A stretch of 64,000 bases of DNA from Candidatus Lachnoclostridium stercoravium (GTDB lineage: Bacteria > Bacillota > Clostridia > Lachnospirales > Lachnospiraceae): contig DWZA01000051.1 in the NCBI GenBank assembly GCA_019118365.1, positions 1-64,000 of the forward strand, read 5' to 3'. Each line of letters opens with the position of its first letter. The first letter of the stretch is position 1. A program made the position numbers and the translations under genes. Below the pieces are notes generated by a model. That model searched no databases. It saw nothing but the letters and a program-made list of their open reading frames with translations, and was not told the DNA's origin. Positions 38,804-50,105 of the stretch are shown here, piece by piece.

Positions 38804-39469
38804 TTAAAATCCATGTTCAGCCAGAAATTCCCTGGTAAGGGAGGAAGCTCTCCGGCTGCTGTCCGGCTGTGCAGGAGCAGAAGCGAGGCCGCACAGCTTT
38901 TCTACGTATTTTCCAATGATATCGTTTTCCAGATTTACCAGATCCCCCGCCTTTTTAAGGGCAAGCGCCGTATGGGCCAGAGTATGGGGGATGATGGAAA
39001 CGGAAAAGTCCCGGTCTGTTACCCTGGCTACAGTAAGGCTGATCCCGTCGATGGCTACAGAGCCTTTTTCTACGATATAACGGAGCACGGACGGGTCTGC
39101 GCTGATCACATACCAGACAGCGTTGTCGTCCTTTTGGACAGAACGGATCGAGCCGATGCCGTCTACATGGCCGGCTACGATATGGCCGCCGAAACGACCG
39201 TTTGCAGCCATGGCCCGTTCCAGATTGACCCGGCTTCCAGGGCTTAAGGCGCCCAGGGAAGAACGGCTTAAGGATTCATGCATGATGTCGGCGCAAAAGG
39301 AACCGTCGCCTACGGCGGTTACAGTCAGGCAAACGCCGTTTACAGCGATGCTGTCGCCGATCTTCGTCCCTTCCAGAACCTGGGAGGCGCTGATGGTGAG
39401 AACAGCGGAAAACCTGCCCCTCTGGATCTTCTGGACCGTACCGATCTCCTCTATGATTCCGGTGAACAT
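38804..39469 (-). CDS. ribE: Riboflavin synthase alpha chain
   Basis: MFTGIIEEIGTVQ...GDSIAVNGVCLTV (lumazine-binding repeats). Confidence 0.96.
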   Translation of the reverse strand: MFTGIIEEIGTVQKIQRGRFSAVLTISASQVLEGTKIGDSIAVNGVCLTVTAVGDGSFCADIMHESLSRSSLGALSPGSRVNLERAMAANGRFGGHIVAGHVDGIGSIRSVQKDDNAVWYVISADPSVLRYIVEKGSVAIDGISLTVARVTDRDFSVSIIPHTLAHTALALKKAGDLVNLENDIIGKYVEKLCGLASAPAQPDSSRRASSLTREFLAEHGF

Positions 39470-40554
39470 GAGATCACCTCGCTTTCCAGGAGAATGTCAT
39501 TTCCAAAGACCCGTATTTCAGGAGCAGAAAGGCGGAAGCCGTCCTTTGGAAAGGCCGCTCCGGGGCCGCCTACAGGAGACTTTGCTGCAGCTCCCCCAAA
39601 GATCACAGAGCCGATGTAGACCTGGACCTTATTTACGATGCCGCTTTTTAGCGCGGACCAGTTTAAAGAAGCTCCGCCTTCCAAAAGAATACTGTCAATG
39701 TTCTGCTCCCCAAGAAGCTTCATGGCCTCCGAAAGATCCACATGGCCGTCTTTTTCCGGTACGAAAAGGATCCTGCAGCCGGCTTTTTCAAGAGCCGCCC
39801 GTTTTTCCGCCTCTTTGCAGCATGTGAGGATGATCGTAGGTACTTTCGAAGCTGTAGCTGCGATCCGGGACGAGAGAGGAAGCCGTAAATGGGTGTCGCA
39901 GATGATGCGGACAGGATTTCTTCCGCCGGGGATCCGGCAGGTAAGAAGCGGGTCGTCTGTGAGCGCCGTCCCGATCCCCACCATGATCGCAGTGTAAAAG
40001 CTGCGGTCTTTGTGGACGTTTTTTCTGGCCTCTTCTCCGGTGATCCACTGGGACTGGCCGCTTGCGGCAGCTATTTTCCCGTCCATGGTCATGGCGTATT
40101 TCATTACCACATAGGGCGTTCTGCGGGAAATAAAGTGGAAAAATACCTGATTGATCCGGTCGCATTCTGCCTGCAGCAGGCCCTCGTCCACCTGGATACC
40201 GTGAGATCTCAGCTGCCGGACGCCTTTTCCGGCCACCAGGGGATTGGGATCAGAAGAACCGATGACTACGCGGCTGATCTTATTTTCAATGATCGCCTCT
40301 GTACACGGCGGCGTCTTTCCATAGTGGCAGCAGGGCTCCAAAGTGACATAAAGGGTGGCTCCTTCTGGAGAAACGCTGCAGGAAGCGAGAGCGTTCCGTT
40401 CCGCGTGAAGCCCGCCGTACCGCTCGTGATAGCCGCTTCCTATGATCTGACCGTCCTTTACGATTACAGCGCCTACCAGGGGATTGGGATTTACATGGCC
40501 GCCGCCCTTCAGAGCCAGGTCCAGAGCCAGCCTCATATACTGCTCATCCGTCAT
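39451..40554 (-). CDS. ribD: Bifunctional diaminohydroxyphosphoribosylaminopyrimidine deaminase / reductase
   Basis: HAERNAL, TLEPCCHYGKTPPC. Confidence 0.96.
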   Translation of the reverse strand: MTDEQYMRLALDLALKGGGHVNPNPLVGAVIVKDGQIIGSGYHERYGGLHAERNALASCSVSPEGATLYVTLEPCCHYGKTPPCTEAIIENKISRVVIGSSDPNPLVAGKGVRQLRSHGIQVDEGLLQAECDRINQVFFHFISRRTPYVVMKYAMTMDGKIAAASGQSQWITGEEARKNVHKDRSFYTAIMVGIGTALTDDPLLTCRIPGGRNPVRIICDTHLRLPLSSRIAATASKVPTIILTCCKEAEKRAALEKAGCRILFVPEKDGHVDLSEAMKLLGEQNIDSILLEGGASLNWSALKSGIVNKVQVYIGSVIFGGAAAKSPVGGPGAAFPKDGFRLSAPEIRVFGNDILLESEVISCSPES

Positions 40555-40582
40555 AATAAATACCTCCTTCGGGGCTAAAAAT

Positions 40583-40615
40583 AATAAAAGCCCGGAACAT
40601 CTTAAGTTCAGGGCT
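40583..40615 (-). terminator. Second hairpin upstream of ribD (terminator or RBS-proximal control)
   Basis: Minus strand AGCCCTGAAC...GTTCCGGGCTTTTATTATTTTT, one mismatch in the stem. Confidence 0.6.
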
Positions 40616-40661
40616 GAAGGAAAAAGCTTGCTGCAATATATTATCTTCCGAAAAACAAAAA

Positions 40662-40690
40662 GCTCTGAAATGATCCTGTCATTTCAGAGC
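40662..40690 (-). terminator. Intrinsic terminator of the FMN riboswitch expression platform
   Basis: Minus strand GCTCTGAAATGA-CAGGA-TCATTTCAGAGC followed by TTTTTGTTTTT; perfect 12-bp stem. Confidence 0.85.
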
Positions 40691-40726
40691 ATATGAACCA
40701 ACGAAAAATAAATAAAGTCGTTCTTC

Positions 40727-40836
40727 TCATCTTCTTTCATCCAGACTGTACTGTCGGCTTCGGAATCACACCGAATCATGCCTTGCGGCTCGTGGGCTGT
40801 ACCACCGGTAGGGAATCGCACCCTGCCCTGAAGATT
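40727..40836 (-). promoter_or_regulatory. FMN riboswitch (RFN element) controlling ribDE-ribBA-ribH
   Basis: Minus strand CTTCAGGGCAGGGTGCGATTCCCTACCGGTGGTACAGCCCACGAGCC...GATTCGGTGTGATTCCGAAGCCGACAGTACAGTCTGGATGAAAGAAGA. Confidence 0.97.
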
Positions 40837-40939
40837 TTCGATTGATTTTTATTATAGTCAGACAAAAGGAAGATGTCAATATATTTTGCGAAACAGTCGT
40901 TGCAAAATTACTCCGTATCGTGTATAATGCTAAAGGCAT

Positions 40940-41027
40940 GGAGACGTATCGAAGAGGCCATAACGAGACTGACTCGAAATCAGTTTGCCGGGCAACTGGC
41001 ACGAGGGTTCGAATCCCTCCGTCTCCG
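40940..41027 (+). tRNA. tRNA-Ser (CGA)
   Basis: GGAGACG/CGTCTCC acceptor stem, anticodon loop CTCGAAA, long variable arm, T loop GGTTCGAATCC. Confidence 0.93.
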
Positions 41028-41104
41028 TTGATCGGCAAAAAGCTGTTTACAGCATCCGGTCTTTATGCTATACTTGAATAGCATTTAAAGTTGTTATACT
41101 AAAA

Positions 41105-41177
41105 GGGGATATAGCTCAGCTGGGAGAGCGCTTGAATGGCATTCAAGAGGCCGTGGGTTCGAGTCCCATTATCTCCA
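41105..41177 (+). tRNA. tRNA-Ala (GGC)
   Basis: GGGGATATAGCTCAGCTGGGAGAGCGCTTGAATGGCATTCAAGAGGCCGTGGGTTCGAGTCCCATTATCTCCA; anticodon GGC. Confidence 0.94.
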
Positions 41178-41338
41178 TATCTTGAATAAAGCTGTATAGA
41201 TACTGAAAGATCCAGTGTTTATGCAGCTTTTGTCATGTGTTCAGAAATAAGATACCGAAAATTTCTGTAAAATTAGGACGGGAAAAGTGATTGAAATAAT
41301 TTATCATTTTATGCTATGATATAAAAAGTGTGTTAAAT

Positions 41339-41384
41339 GTAATTGTTCAGGACGGCATATCTTTCTGCTTCCCTGAACGATTAC
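41339..41384. repeat. Dispersed palindromic repeat, copy D (upstream of Na/Pi cotransporter)
   Basis: GTAATTGTTCAGGACGGC...CCCTGAACGATTAC. Confidence 0.65.
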
Positions 41385-41409
41385 GTTAAATTTTTGTAAG
41401 GAGGATATT

Positions 41410-43080
41410 ATGTCAATAGATGACATTTCCAGCTTGTTTGGTTTTATAGGCGGTTTGGGCATGTTCCTTTACGGCATGAACATCATGGCGGACGGTATGC
41501 AGAAAACTGCCGGAGGAAGGATGAAGCAGTTTTTAGGCATGCTGACCAACAACCGCTTTATGGCGGTGGTGCTGGGAGCGCTGATTACTGCCATCATCCA
41601 GAGCAGCGGCGCCACTACGGTTATGGTAGTAGGCTTTGTAAGCGCCGGCGTTATGAACCTGACCCAGGCGGTAGGCGTTATCATGGGCGCCAATATCGGT
41701 ACTACGATCACGGCGTGGATCGTATCCATGAGCCAGCTTGGGGATGCCTTTGAAGTTATGGAGCCGATCTTCTACGCTCCGCTGATCATTGGTATAGGTT
41801 CCCTTTTGATCATTTTCTCTATGAAACAGAGGAAAAAGCTGATCGGAGAGATCCTGGTAGGCCTGGGACTTTTATTCATAGGCCTGGATTTCATGTCCGG
41901 TTCTATCGCTCCTTATACGGATGCGCCGATCTTCTCCCAGGCGTTCGCTCTCCTGGGAAGCAATCCGATCCTTGGAATGATCGTTGGTTTTGTAGTCACT
42001 ACGCTCCTTCAGAGCTCGTCCGCTTCTGTGGGGATCCTGCAGACCCTTGCGTTAAATGGGATCGTTACGACGAACGCGGCGATCTATATTACGCTGGGAC
42101 AGAATATCGGTTCCTGTACTACGGCGCTGATCTCCAGTATAGGAGGATCCAGAACGGCAAAGCGGGCTGCGGTCATCCATCTTACCTTCAATATCATAGG
42201 TTCTATCATATTCGGTGTGGTCGGATTCTTTGTATTTACATTTAATCCTGCTATTGCCGGAAGCGAGATCAACGCGGTGCAGATATCGATCTTCCATACA
42301 GTGTTCAACCTGACCAACACGATCATCCTGTTCCCGTTTGCAAATCAGCTGGTAAAGATCTCCGGCCTTGTGATAAAGGAAAAACCAGGAGAAAAGGATA
42401 CGGAACTGACAGAAGAAGAGGTTGTTTTGAAGCACCTGGATGAAAGGATCTTCGAATCTCCTGCATTTGCTCTGGAAACAGCTGTCCTGGAAGTTATACA
42501 TATGGGACAGATCACCCAGACGAACCTTGGACGGGCGGTGAAAGCCCTGGAAGGCCGGAGCCAGGAGGACATTAACGAGGTGTATAAAACAGAAAAAACC
42601 ATCAATAATATGGAGAAGATGCTTACGGAATATCTGATCAAGGTGGACAACCTGTCGCTGACAGAGCATCAGAAGCTGGTGGTGGCCAATCTCTTCTACA
42701 GTATCAGCGATATCGAGAGAGTGGGCGATCACGCGGAAAACCTGGCGGAGCTGGCCCAGGATATGGCGGATAAAAATTACAGCTTTTCTGAGACCGCTAT
42801 TTCCGACCTGCGTTCCATCAGCGATGCAGTGCAGGAAGCTTTCAAGTGTTCCGTACAGGCCAGAGAGACAGGGAATATGGACGACGTAAGGAAAGTCAGC
42901 CAGCTGGAGGACGAAGTGGACAGCCTGGAAGAAGAGCTGAGGGAAAAACACATCGAACGCCTTTCCACAGGCCAGTGTACTGCTTCTGCAGGCGTTATTT
43001 TCCTTGATGCGATCAGCAATCTGGAGAGGATTTCCGACCATGCCTATAATCTGGCGGGCTATATCAAGGACGAGCTTTAA
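41410..43080 (+). CDS. Na/Pi cotransporter family protein with PhoU-like domain
   Basis: [17 protein letters not shown] and [13 protein letters not shown] repeats; C-terminal PhoU-like helices. Confidence 0.93.
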   Translation: MSIDDISSLFGFIGGLGMFLYGMNIMADGMQKTAGGRMKQFLGMLTNNRFMAVVLGALITAIIQSSGATTVMVVGFVSAGVMNLTQAVGVIMGANIGTTITAWIVSMSQLGDAFEVMEPIFYAPLIIGIGSLLIIFSMKQRKKLIGEILVGLGLLFIGLDFMSGSIAPYTDAPIFSQAFALLGSNPILGMIVGFVVTTLLQSSSASVGILQTLALNGIVTTNAAIYITLGQNIGSCTTALISSIGGSRTAKRAAVIHLTFNIIGSIIFGVVGFFVFTFNPAIAGSEINAVQISIFHTVFNLTNTIILFPFANQLVKISGLVIKEKPGEKDTELTEEEVVLKHLDERIFESPAFALETAVLEVIHMGQITQTNLGRAVKALEGRSQEDINEVYKTEKTINNMEKMLTEYLIKVDNLSLTEHQKLVVANLFYSISDIERVGDHAENLAELAQDMADKNYSFSETAISDLRSISDAVQEAFKCSVQARETGNMDDVRKVSQLEDEVDSLEEELREKHIERLSTGQCTASAGVIFLDAISNLERISDHAYNLAGYIKDEL

Positions 43081-43184
43081 AAAAATGTAAAAAGCCTTGC
43101 CAATTTAGGAATAATTATGTACAATATAGTCTAGTCGATTATTATTTAACAATATCACTAAATATTTTTAGGAGGACTAAAATT

Positions 43185-44213
43185 ATGGCAGTAAGAGTAG
43201 CAATCAATGGTTTTGGACGTATCGGCCGTCTGGCTTTCAGACAGATGTTTCAGGCAGAGGGATACGAAGTAGTAGCTATCAACGATTTGACCAATCCGGC
43301 AATGTTAGCTCACTTATTAAAGTACGACTCCTCTCAGGGCAGATATGCATTGGCTGACAAGGTGACAGCAGGCGAAGACTCTATTACTGTAGATGGACAT
43401 ACAATCAAGATCTACGCAGAGAAGGATGCAGCAAATCTTCCATGGAAGGAAGTTGGCGTAGACGTAGTTCTGGAGTGTACAGGCTTCTATACCTCCAAGG
43501 CAAAAGCTCAGGCTCATATTGATGCAGGCGCTAAGAAGGTAGTTATCTCCGCTCCGGCTGGAAACGATCTTCCAACTATCGTTTACAGCGTAAATGAGAA
43601 GACCCTTACAAAGGATGACACCATCATTTCCGCAGCTTCCTGTACGACAAACTGCCTTGCTCCTATGGCAAAGGCATTAAACGACTATGCTCCGATCCAG
43701 TCTGGTATCATGGCTACGATCCACGCTTATACAGGCGATCAGATGGTTCTGGACGGGCCTCACAGAAAAGGCGATTTCAGACGTGCACGTGCAGCGGCTG
43801 TTAATATCGTTCCGAACTCCACAGGAGCAGCAAAGGCGATCGGCCTTGTTATCCCGGAATTAAACGGCAAGCTGATCGGTTCCGCACAGCGTGTTCCGGT
43901 TCCGACAGGTTCCACAACGATCCTTACAGCTGTTGTTAAGAAGGAAGGAACAAACAAAGACGACTTAAAGGCTGGCATCAACGCAGCTATGAAGGCAGCT
44001 CAGTCCGATTCCTTCGGATATACAGAAGAAGAATTAGTTTCTTCTGATATCGTAGGCATTACTTATGGATCTCTGTTCGACGCAACACAGACCATGGTAA
44101 ATCCGATCTGCGACGATTTATACGAAGTACAGGTAGTTTCATGGTATGACAATGAGAACTCCTATACAAGCCAGATGGTAAGGACGATCAAATACTTCGC
44201 TGAGTTAAACTAA
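43185..44213 (+). CDS. gap: Glyceraldehyde-3-phosphate dehydrogenase
   Basis: [28 protein letters not shown]. Confidence 0.97.
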   Translation: MAVRVAINGFGRIGRLAFRQMFQAEGYEVVAINDLTNPAMLAHLLKYDSSQGRYALADKVTAGEDSITVDGHTIKIYAEKDAANLPWKEVGVDVVLECTGFYTSKAKAQAHIDAGAKKVVISAPAGNDLPTIVYSVNEKTLTKDDTIISAASCTTNCLAPMAKALNDYAPIQSGIMATIHAYTGDQMVLDGPHRKGDFRRARAAAVNIVPNSTGAAKAIGLVIPELNGKLIGSAQRVPVPTGSTTILTAVVKKEGTNKDDLKAGINAAMKAAQSDSFGYTEEELVSSDIVGITYGSLFDATQTMVNPICDDLYEVQVVSWYDNENSYTSQMVRTIKYFAELN

Positions 44214-44251
44214 GCGTCGGTATCGTCCGAAAAAGGTAAAGGATTCATCAG

Positions 44252-44285
44252 GGGTCCGGTCGTAAGGACCGGACCCTGTTTCTAT
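44252..44285 (+). terminator. Terminator-like hairpin between gap and pgk
   Basis: GGGTCCGGTC...GACCGGACCC then TGTTTCTATTTTT. Confidence 0.75.
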
Positions 44286-44317
44286 TTTTCACTTTTACAA
44301 AAAAAGGAGATCATTTT

Positions 44318-45532
44318 ATGCTGAATAAAAAGACTGTTGACGATTTAAAAGATTTAAAGGGCAAAAAAGTGTTGGTCCGCTGCGATTTCAACGTTCCGTT
44401 AAAGGACGGCGTGATCCAGAATTATAACCGTATCGACGGAGCGATCCCAACGATCAAAAAGCTTCTTGATCAGGGCGCAAAAGTGATCCTGTGCTCTCAT
44501 TTAGGCAAGCCGAAGGGAGAACCGGTTCCGGAGATGTCCCTGGCTCCTGTAGCTCCTGCTTTAAGCGAGAGACTGGGCGTAGAAGTTAAGTTTGTCAGCG
44601 ATCCTCAGGTAACAGGACCTGAGACACAGAAGCTTGCCGCAGAGTTAAAGGACGGAGAAGTGCTTCTTCTGGAAAATACCCGTTACAGGGGAGAAGAAAC
44701 CAAGTATGGCAAAGATGAGAAGGCAGAGGAATATGCAAAAGAACTGGCAGCTCTCTGCGATAATGGAATCTTTGTAAACGATGCATTCGGAACTGCTCAC
44801 AGAGCTCACTGCTCCAATGTTGGAGTTACTAAGTATACAAAAGAGAACGTTGTAGGCTATCTGATGGAGAAAGAGATCAAATTCCTTGGACAGGCTGTTG
44901 AGAATCCTGTTCGTCCGTTCGTAGCGATCCTGGGCGGCGCAAAGGTTTCCGACAAGATCAACGTGATCAACAATCTGCTTGATAAAGTAGATACTCTGAT
45001 CATCGGCGGCGGTATGGCTTATACCTTCTTAAAGGCTCAGGGCAAGTCTATCGGCAACTCTCTTTGTGAAGAAGACAAGCTGGATTATGCATTAGAGATG
45101 GTTCAGAAAGCAAAGGATAAGGGCGTAAACCTCCTTCTTCCGGTAGATAATGTAGAAGGAAAAGAATTTTCCAACGATACAGAGCGGAAAGTCGTAGAGA
45201 ATATCGACGAGGGTTGGTCAGGATTCGATATCGGACCGAAGACCATCGAACTGTATAAGAAGGCGCTTCAGGGTGCTAAGACCGTTGTATGGAACGGACC
45301 GATGGGCGTATTCGAGTTCTCCAATTTCGCAGAGGGAACTTTGGAGATCTGCCGCGCAGTAGCTGAGTTAAGCGACGCTACGACAGTTATCGGCGGCGGA
45401 GATTCTGTAAACGCTGTAAAACGTCTTGGATTTGCAGATAAGATGACGCACATTTCCACAGGCGGCGGAGCTTCCCTGGAATTCTTAGAGGGTAAGGAGC
45501 TGCCAGGCGTAGCGGCTGCAGATAACCGCTGA
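44318..45532 (+). CDS. pgk: Phosphoglycerate kinase
   Basis: [34 protein letters not shown]. Confidence 0.97.
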   Translation: MLNKKTVDDLKDLKGKKVLVRCDFNVPLKDGVIQNYNRIDGAIPTIKKLLDQGAKVILCSHLGKPKGEPVPEMSLAPVAPALSERLGVEVKFVSDPQVTGPETQKLAAELKDGEVLLLENTRYRGEETKYGKDEKAEEYAKELAALCDNGIFVNDAFGTAHRAHCSNVGVTKYTKENVVGYLMEKEIKFLGQAVENPVRPFVAILGGAKVSDKINVINNLLDKVDTLIIGGGMAYTFLKAQGKSIGNSLCEEDKLDYALEMVQKAKDKGVNLLLPVDNVEGKEFSNDTERKVVENIDEGWSGFDIGPKTIELYKKALQGAKTVVWNGPMGVFEFSNFAEGTLEICRAVAELSDATTVIGGGDSVNAVKRLGFADKMTHISTGGGASLEFLEGKELPGVAAADNR

Positions 45533-45623
45533 TCTGCCTGAGGATCAAGGCTTTACAGACGGCCTTTCCGGCTGTTTATGGCGTTACCGATAGAGAAAGT
45601 TAAGATAAAAAGGAGAAAGAAAG

Positions 45624-46373
45624 ATGGCAAGAAGAAAGATCATCGCTGGAAACTGGAAGATGAACATGACTCCAACCCAGGCAGTAGAATTGGTAAATAC
45701 ATTAAAACCATTAGTTGTTACAGACGAGGCAGACGTAGTATTCTGCGTACCTGCGATCGACATCATCCCTGTTGCAGAGGCTGTAAAGGGAAGCAATATT
45801 GAAGTTGGCGCAGAGAACATGTATTTTGAAGAGAGCGGCGCATATACAGGCGAGATCTCTCCGGCCATGCTTGTGGATGCAGGCGTGAAATACGTAGTTT
45901 TAGGCCATTCTGAGAGAAGAGAATACTTCGCAGAGACAAACGAGACGGTTAATAAAAAGATGTTAAAGGCTTTCGAGCACGGCATCACACCGATCATGTG
46001 CTGTGGAGAGACTTTAGAGCAGAGAGAGCAGGGCGTGACCATGGATTTCATCCGTCAGCAGGTTAAGGTTGGATTCCTTGGAGTAACTGCGGATCAGGCT
46101 AAGACAGCGGTTATCGCTTATGAGCCGATCTGGGCGATCGGAACAGGCAAGACCGCTACTACTGAGCAGGCAGAAGAAGTTTGCGCTGGTATCCGTCAGT
46201 GCATTAAAGAAATCTATGACGAAGCCACAGCAGAAGCGATCCGTATCCAGTACGGCGGTTCTGTAAACGCAGGCAATGCAGCGGAACTGTTCGCACAGCC
46301 GGATATCGACGGCGGCCTGGTAGGAGGAGCTTCCTTAAAGCCAGATTTTGGAAAGATCGTAAATTATAAATAA
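45624..46373 (+). CDS. tpiA: Triosephosphate isomerase
   Basis: [44 protein letters not shown]. Confidence 0.97.
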   Translation: MARRKIIAGNWKMNMTPTQAVELVNTLKPLVVTDEADVVFCVPAIDIIPVAEAVKGSNIEVGAENMYFEESGAYTGEISPAMLVDAGVKYVVLGHSERREYFAETNETVNKKMLKAFEHGITPIMCCGETLEQREQGVTMDFIRQQVKVGFLGVTADQAKTAVIAYEPIWAIGTGKTATTEQAEEVCAGIRQCIKEIYDEATAEAIRIQYGGSVNAGNAAELFAQPDIDGGLVGGASLKPDFGKIVNYK

Positions 46374-46404
46374 TCATTCGTAAGTTAAGAGGCTGAAGGC
46401 CTGA

Positions 46405-46468
46405 AAGAGCGTCCGGATGTGTTTTGCCGTTTTGGAAATGCAGGCAAGACATACCGGGCGCTTTTTGC
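46405..46468 (+). terminator. Terminator after tpiA
   Basis: AGCGTCCGGATGTGTTTTGCC...GGCAAGACATACCGGGCGCTTTTTG. Confidence 0.75.
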
Positions 46469-46994
46469 ATATAGAAAACGATTCATTATTTGCTCCTGAA
46501 AACATCTGTTTTAAGTAGGGATCGTTTCAAGAATGAACTGCAGATATAAGAATAAAAAATAACAAAAATATTATTTATTATATAAAATATATAATAATAT
46601 TGGAATGATATGTGTTGAAAAATATGTAATTTAAACTTTTATACAAAATAAATATAAAAATAGATATTATTATACAAGATAACATAATAAAAATGATATT
46701 TAAAACCTATAGAAATTAAACTTTTTTTGACTTTGTATTAATCCTGATCCATATGGAAAGAATGGTGGATCTGCAGATGGATAGGCTGTCTTAGGCAAAA
46801 CGGCGGGATCGTTACCATGTCTGCAGGAACAGTATCTGCTCTTTTTTATAACAGACCTGACAAAAAAATATCATTCCCCATTGCAAGTATCGCGCAAATC
46901 ATGTAGAATAAGGAAGGCGTAAATGCCGAAAAGAAGGTTACATTGTAAAGAAAAGATAGAAAAATGATAGCTTGCTGAAAGGAGAAAGACAGCG

Positions 46995-48533
46995 ATGAGA
47001 AAAAAACCTGTAGTATTGATGATACTGGATGGTTATGGATTAAACAGCAACTGCGAGCATAATGCGGTATGCGAGGCGAAGACTCCGGTCATGGATCAGC
47101 TGATGAGCCAGTGCCCATTTGTGAAAGGCAATGCCAGCGGTCTTGCCGTAGGGCTTCCTGACGGCCAGATGGGAAACTCAGAAGTAGGCCATTTAAATAT
47201 GGGAGCGGGAAGGATCGTATACCAGGAACTGACGAGGATCACAAAGTCTATCCAGGATGGAGACTTTTTTACAAACGAAGCATTTATGGAGGCAGTGAAG
47301 AACTGCAGGGAGCATGATTCTGCCCTTCATTTATACGGCCTTGTTTCAGACGGAGGCGTCCACAGCCATAACACACATATCTACGCGTTGCTGGAGCTGG
47401 CGAAGAGAAACGGCCTGAAGAAGGTTTACGTGCATTGCTTCCTGGATGGCCGCGACACACCTCCTGCTTCTGGAAAAGAGTTCGTAGCTGAGCTGGAAGA
47501 AAAGATGAAAGAGATCGGCGTAGGCGAAGTTGCTTCCGTTATGGGACGCTACTACGCCATGGACAGGGATAACCGCTGGGACCGTGTAGAGCGCGCGTAC
47601 AGAGCGCTTACACAGGGTGAGGGAAATCAGGCGGACAGCGCGACAGACGGTATCCAGGCATCCTATGACGACGGAAAGACGGATGAGTTCGTAGTTCCGT
47701 TTGTAGTGATGAAAGACGGACAGCCGACTGCGGTGATCAAAGATCACGATTCGATCATTTTCTATAATTTCCGCCCGGACAGGGCCAGAGAGATCACAAG
47801 AGCGTTCTGCGACGACGAGTTCAAGGGCTTTGACAGAGGAAAGAGACTGGACGTAGTATACGTTTGCTTTACCGACTATGACGACACGATCGGAAACAAA
47901 CTGGTGGCCTTTAAGAAGGAAACGATCACCAATACATTTGGAGAATTCCTTGCCGCTCACGGCTTAAAGCAGGCCAGGATCGCGGAAACAGAGAAATACG
48001 CCCACGTTACCTTTTTCTTTAACGGAGGCGTAGAAGAACCGAACGAGGGAGAGGACAGGATCCTTGTCAAATCTCCGAAGGTTGCCACTTACGACCTTCA
48101 GCCGGAGATGAGCGCGCCGCAGGTGTGCGATAAGCTGGTAGAGGCTATTGGTTCTGGAAAATACGATGTGATCATCATTAACTTCGCAAATCCGGATATG
48201 GTAGGCCACACAGGCGTGGAGAGCGCCGCGATCAAGGCGATCGAGACCGTGGATGCATGTGTGGGGAGAGCTGTAGAAGCGATTAAAAAAGCCGACGGAA
48301 TTCTGTTTATCTGCGCAGACCACGGCAATGCGGAGCAGCTTGTGGATTATGAGACTGGCGAGCCATTTACCGCCCATACGACTAATCCGGTGCCGTTTAT
48401 CCTGGTAAACGCGGATCCGTCTTATAAATTAAGAGAGGGCGGATGTCTCGCGGATATCGCTCCTACGCTGATCGAGCTGATGGGAATGGAGCAGCCGAAA
48501 GAGATGACAGGAAAATCTCTCCTGATCCGATAA
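46995..48533 (+). CDS. gpmI: 2,3-bisphosphoglycerate-independent phosphoglycerate mutase
   Basis: VVLMILDGYGLNSN; MGNSEVGHLNMGAGRIVYQ; ADHGNAEQ. Confidence 0.97.
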   Translation: MRKKPVVLMILDGYGLNSNCEHNAVCEAKTPVMDQLMSQCPFVKGNASGLAVGLPDGQMGNSEVGHLNMGAGRIVYQELTRITKSIQDGDFFTNEAFMEAVKNCREHDSALHLYGLVSDGGVHSHNTHIYALLELAKRNGLKKVYVHCFLDGRDTPPASGKEFVAELEEKMKEIGVGEVASVMGRYYAMDRDNRWDRVERAYRALTQGEGNQADSATDGIQASYDDGKTDEFVVPFVVMKDGQPTAVIKDHDSIIFYNFRPDRAREITRAFCDDEFKGFDRGKRLDVVYVCFTDYDDTIGNKLVAFKKETITNTFGEFLAAHGLKQARIAETEKYAHVTFFFNGGVEEPNEGEDRILVKSPKVATYDLQPEMSAPQVCDKLVEAIGSGKYDVIIINFANPDMVGHTGVESAAIKAIETVDACVGRAVEAIKKADGILFICADHGNAEQLVDYETGEPFTAHTTNPVPFILVNADPSYKLREGGCLADIAPTLIELMGMEQPKEMTGKSLLIR

Positions 48534-48576
48534 TGCAGCTGTTGCATACAGATAAAAAGAAAGAGCAGGGAAGATT

Positions 48577-48807
48577 GTGAAAAAAGACCGATTTATTAAA
48601 GGTATGATCTCCATGGTGATCAGCGTGTGCCTATTCGCAGCAGCCGGATGCTATCCATCTTTGCAGACGCCGCTCTGCGGATTAGGCGGGATCGCTCTGG
48701 GAGTAGGGGTCGCCATGGTCATTCGTACATTCCACAGCGAGCCGCCTCAGACGGTGGAAAGAAAGCCCTATCGAGGAAAAAGCACGAAAAAGAAGCGAAA
48801 ACACTAA
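48577..48807 (+). CDS. Small membrane protein, hypothetical
   Basis: TM-containing 76-aa ORF with basic tail. Confidence 0.5.
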   Translation: MKKDRFIKGMISMVISVCLFAAAGCYPSLQTPLCGLGGIALGVGVAMVIRTFHSEPPQTVERKPYRGKSTKKKRKH

Positions 48808-48852
48808 TACGATACCAGGGTTCTCAGGTACATCGCCAGAGATCTCTTTAGA

Positions 48853-48900
48853 GGGTGCTGCTTGATCATCGGATCTGATGATTTTGCGGCGCCCTTTTTT
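48853..48900 (+). terminator. Terminator after gpmI/small ORF
   Basis: GGGTGCTGC...GCGGCGCCC then TTTTTT. Confidence 0.8.
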
Positions 48901-48974
48901 CTGCGTTTAAACAAAAATGGAGCCATTACCCTATAGATGTGATCATTCATCTACAGGGCAACGGCCCCTGAAAC

Positions 48975-50036
48975 CTACTTCAGCAGGTTATCATTTTCAA
49001 AATAGTCGATCTTCATAGCGTGGCGGACATCATGCAATGTCTGGCTCGCTTTTTCTTTTGCTGCTTTGCTGCCCTCTCTGAGGATCTCATAAACTTCCGG
49101 CAGACGCTGCTCCCACATCTTTCTGCGCTCGCGGATCGGCTGCAGTTCAGCCTGAAGGACATTGTTCAGGAAACGCTTTACTTTTACGTCGCCTAAGCCG
49201 CCTCTCTGATAGTGGGCCTTCAGCTCGTCAAGGCCGCTGTATTCAGGAAGAAACTCTTCGAAATATTCCGGACGGCAGAACGCATCCAGATAGATAAACA
49301 CCGGATTGCCCTCCACCTGGCCGGGATCCTCTACGCGAAGGTGGTTCGGATCCGTGAACATGGACATAACCTTCTTTTTAATGTCCTCGGATTCGTCGGA
49401 AAGATAGATACAGTTTCCAAGAGATTTACTCATCTTCGCCTTGCCGTCAATGCCGGGAAGCCTTAAGCAGGAAGCTTTTTCCGGAAGCACGATCTGCGGC
49501 TCGGTCAGAGTCTCGCCGTAAACGGAATTGAATTTGTGAACGATTTCCCGGCACTGTTCGATCATCGGCATCTGGTCCTCTCCAACCGGAACAGCCGTTG
49601 CCTGGAAAGCTGTGATATCCGCTGCCTGGCTGATGGGGTAGCAGAAAAAGCCTACTGGAATACTGGCTTCAAAGTTGCGCATCTGGATCTCTGCTTTTAC
49701 CGTAGGATTCCTCTGTACGCGGGAAACAGTTACAAGGTTCATGTAATAAAAGGTCAGTTCTGTCAGTTCAGGGATCATGGACTGGATAAATAATGTGGAT
49801 TTTTCCGGATCCAGCCCGCAGGCAAGATAGTCCAGAGCTACCTGCATGATGTTCTGCCGTACTTTTTCCGGATGCTCTGCATTGTCCGTCAATGCCTGAG
49901 CGTCAGCGATCATAATATAGATCTCGTCGTAACGGCCGGAATTCTGTAATTTAACTCGTTCTTTTAACGAGCCAACATAGTGTCCTACATGAAGGCGTCC
50001 TGTGGGACGGTCGCCAGTTAAAATAATCTGTTTCAT
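48975..50036 (-). CDS. trpS: Tryptophan-tRNA ligase
   Basis: [28 protein letters not shown]. Confidence 0.97.
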   Translation of the reverse strand: MKQIILTGDRPTGRLHVGHYVGSLKERVKLQNSGRYDEIYIMIADAQALTDNAEHPEKVRQNIMQVALDYLACGLDPEKSTLFIQSMIPELTELTFYYMNLVTVSRVQRNPTVKAEIQMRNFEASIPVGFFCYPISQAADITAFQATAVPVGEDQMPMIEQCREIVHKFNSVYGETLTEPQIVLPEKASCLRLPGIDGKAKMSKSLGNCIYLSDESEDIKKKVMSMFTDPNHLRVEDPGQVEGNPVFIYLDAFCRPEYFEEFLPEYSGLDELKAHYQRGGLGDVKVKRFLNNVLQAELQPIRERRKMWEQRLPEVYEILREGSKAAKEKASQTLHDVRHAMKIDYFENDNLLK

Positions 50037-50105
50037 CTGTATGCTCCTTTGTGAAATGTCTGGTATCTATTATAGTACATATTCCGTAAAAATAACAATA
50101 CCTGT

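Noticed and set aside
40842-41081. 79-aa ORF over the tRNA-Ser gene
   Set aside because: Covers an unambiguous tRNA; not credible as protein-coding.
42052-43041. 329-aa antisense ORF over the Na/Pi cotransporter
   Set aside because: Shadow ORF; the sense strand has clear conserved motifs.
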